From NCBI GenBank assembly GCA_963974345.1, contig CAXBBW010000004.1:175805-239804 (forward strand): DNA of 64,000 bases, given 5' to 3'. Numbering within the stretch: position 1 is the first letter of the stretch; each line of letters starts with the position of its first letter. Positions 63,892-64,000 of this stretch are shown one piece after another. Below the pieces are notes generated by a model. That model was not told where the DNA came from. It searched no databases and saw nothing but the letters and a program-made list of their open reading frames with translations. The position numbers were made by a program, and so were the translations under genes. This DNA comes from RHLJ01 sp963974345. Its GTDB lineage: Bacteria; Bacteroidota; Rhodothermia; Balneolales; Balneolaceae.

Positions 63892-63935
63892 AAGATAAAT
63901 AAAACTTGAGAGTTGGTCTGTAATACTCTTATCTT
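63892..63935 (+). terminator. Possible hairpin between propeller gene and SRP RNA
   Basis: AAGATAA (63892-63898) pairs with TTATCTT (63929-63935), with an inner GAGT/ACTC stem. It could be a weak terminator of the propeller lipoprotein gene. No strong T-run. Confidence 0.35.
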
Positions 63936-63950
63936 TAAAGTCTTGGGCAA

Positions 63951-64000
63951 GTCCTATACAGTCAGCTCCCTTTGAACTCCGTCAGGGCAGGAATGCAGCA
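63951..64000 (+). ncRNA. ffs: Signal recognition particle RNA (small type), 5' part
   Basis: The conserved SRP domain IV half GTCAGGGCAGGAATGCAGCA ends the window, preceded by GTCCTATACAGTCAGC and CTCCCTTTGAACTCC, typical of small bacterial SRP RNA. The gene runs off the window, so the 3' half is missing; the 5' end is approximate. Confidence 0.85.

Noticed and set aside
1..64000. Defence islands, prophage, integrative elements or insertion sequences
   Set aside because: No transposase, integrase, phage structural, toxin-antitoxin or restriction gene was seen on either strand, and neither tRNA gene is followed by integration signs.

Overview
The window looks like chromosomal DNA of a low-GC, Gram-negative marine bacterium from the Bacteroidota/Balneolota side of the tree, with Balneolales as my best guess. 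The signs are a DUF4293 membrane protein, a DUF5686 outer-membrane protein with a carboxypeptidase-like front domain, Bat (aerotolerance) proteins, BshA of bacillithiol synthesis, a TonB-dependent receptor, many SPII lipoproteins, FtsX-type and RND efflux sets, and a Rsb-like partner-switching module. No phage, insertion sequence, CRISPR array or rRNA is visible. The genus assignment is inference.

Layout. 1-7.5 kb: a 2-oxo acid dehydrogenase E2 gene, panC-panD, and an adaptor / FtsX-type permease / TolC export set that lacks an ATPase gene. 7.6-12.6 kb (minus): a TPR-BatC-BatD-BatE-M20 dipeptidase operon without the usual MoxR, DUF58 and VWA (BatA/BatB) genes. 12.9-15.4 kb: bshA and sucC, convergent around a terminator and a short REP-like palindrome. 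15.4-18.2 kb (minus): two tandem lipoproteins sharing a domain of unknown function, one with an added propeller-like C-terminus. 18.3-32.7 kb: a surface polysaccharide locus (wecB-like epimerase, two methyltransferases, three GT4 glycosyltransferases, Wzx-like flippase, Wzy/ligase-like protein, Wzz-like and Wza-like proteins), with pyrR-pyrB embedded and apparently co-transcribed with two glycosyltransferases.

32.8-39.8 kb: a TetR-regulated RND efflux operon. 39.9-43.7 kb: DUF4293, an EamA transporter and a TonB-dependent receptor. 43.9-49.1 kb: an MltF-like lytic transglycosylase, a PP2C / RsbW-like / STAS module, a SPOR lipoprotein and a small membrane protein. 49.2-54.8 kb: a sodium/solute symporter, tRNA-Arg(CCU), a DUF5686 protein, an OmpA lipoprotein with six calcium-binding-type repeats, and tRNA-Ala(GGC).

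54.9-62.9 kb: the most intriguing region, five tightly packed plus-strand genes: a secreted fibronectin-like protein, a FecR-domain protein, a 908-residue predicted outer-membrane barrel with Ig-like front domains, a CHASE2 adenylate cyclase with an intact catalytic set, and a membrane-anchored AraC regulator. Together they could form an envelope-to-cAMP signalling system. A propeller lipoprotein follows, and the window ends inside the small SRP RNA gene.
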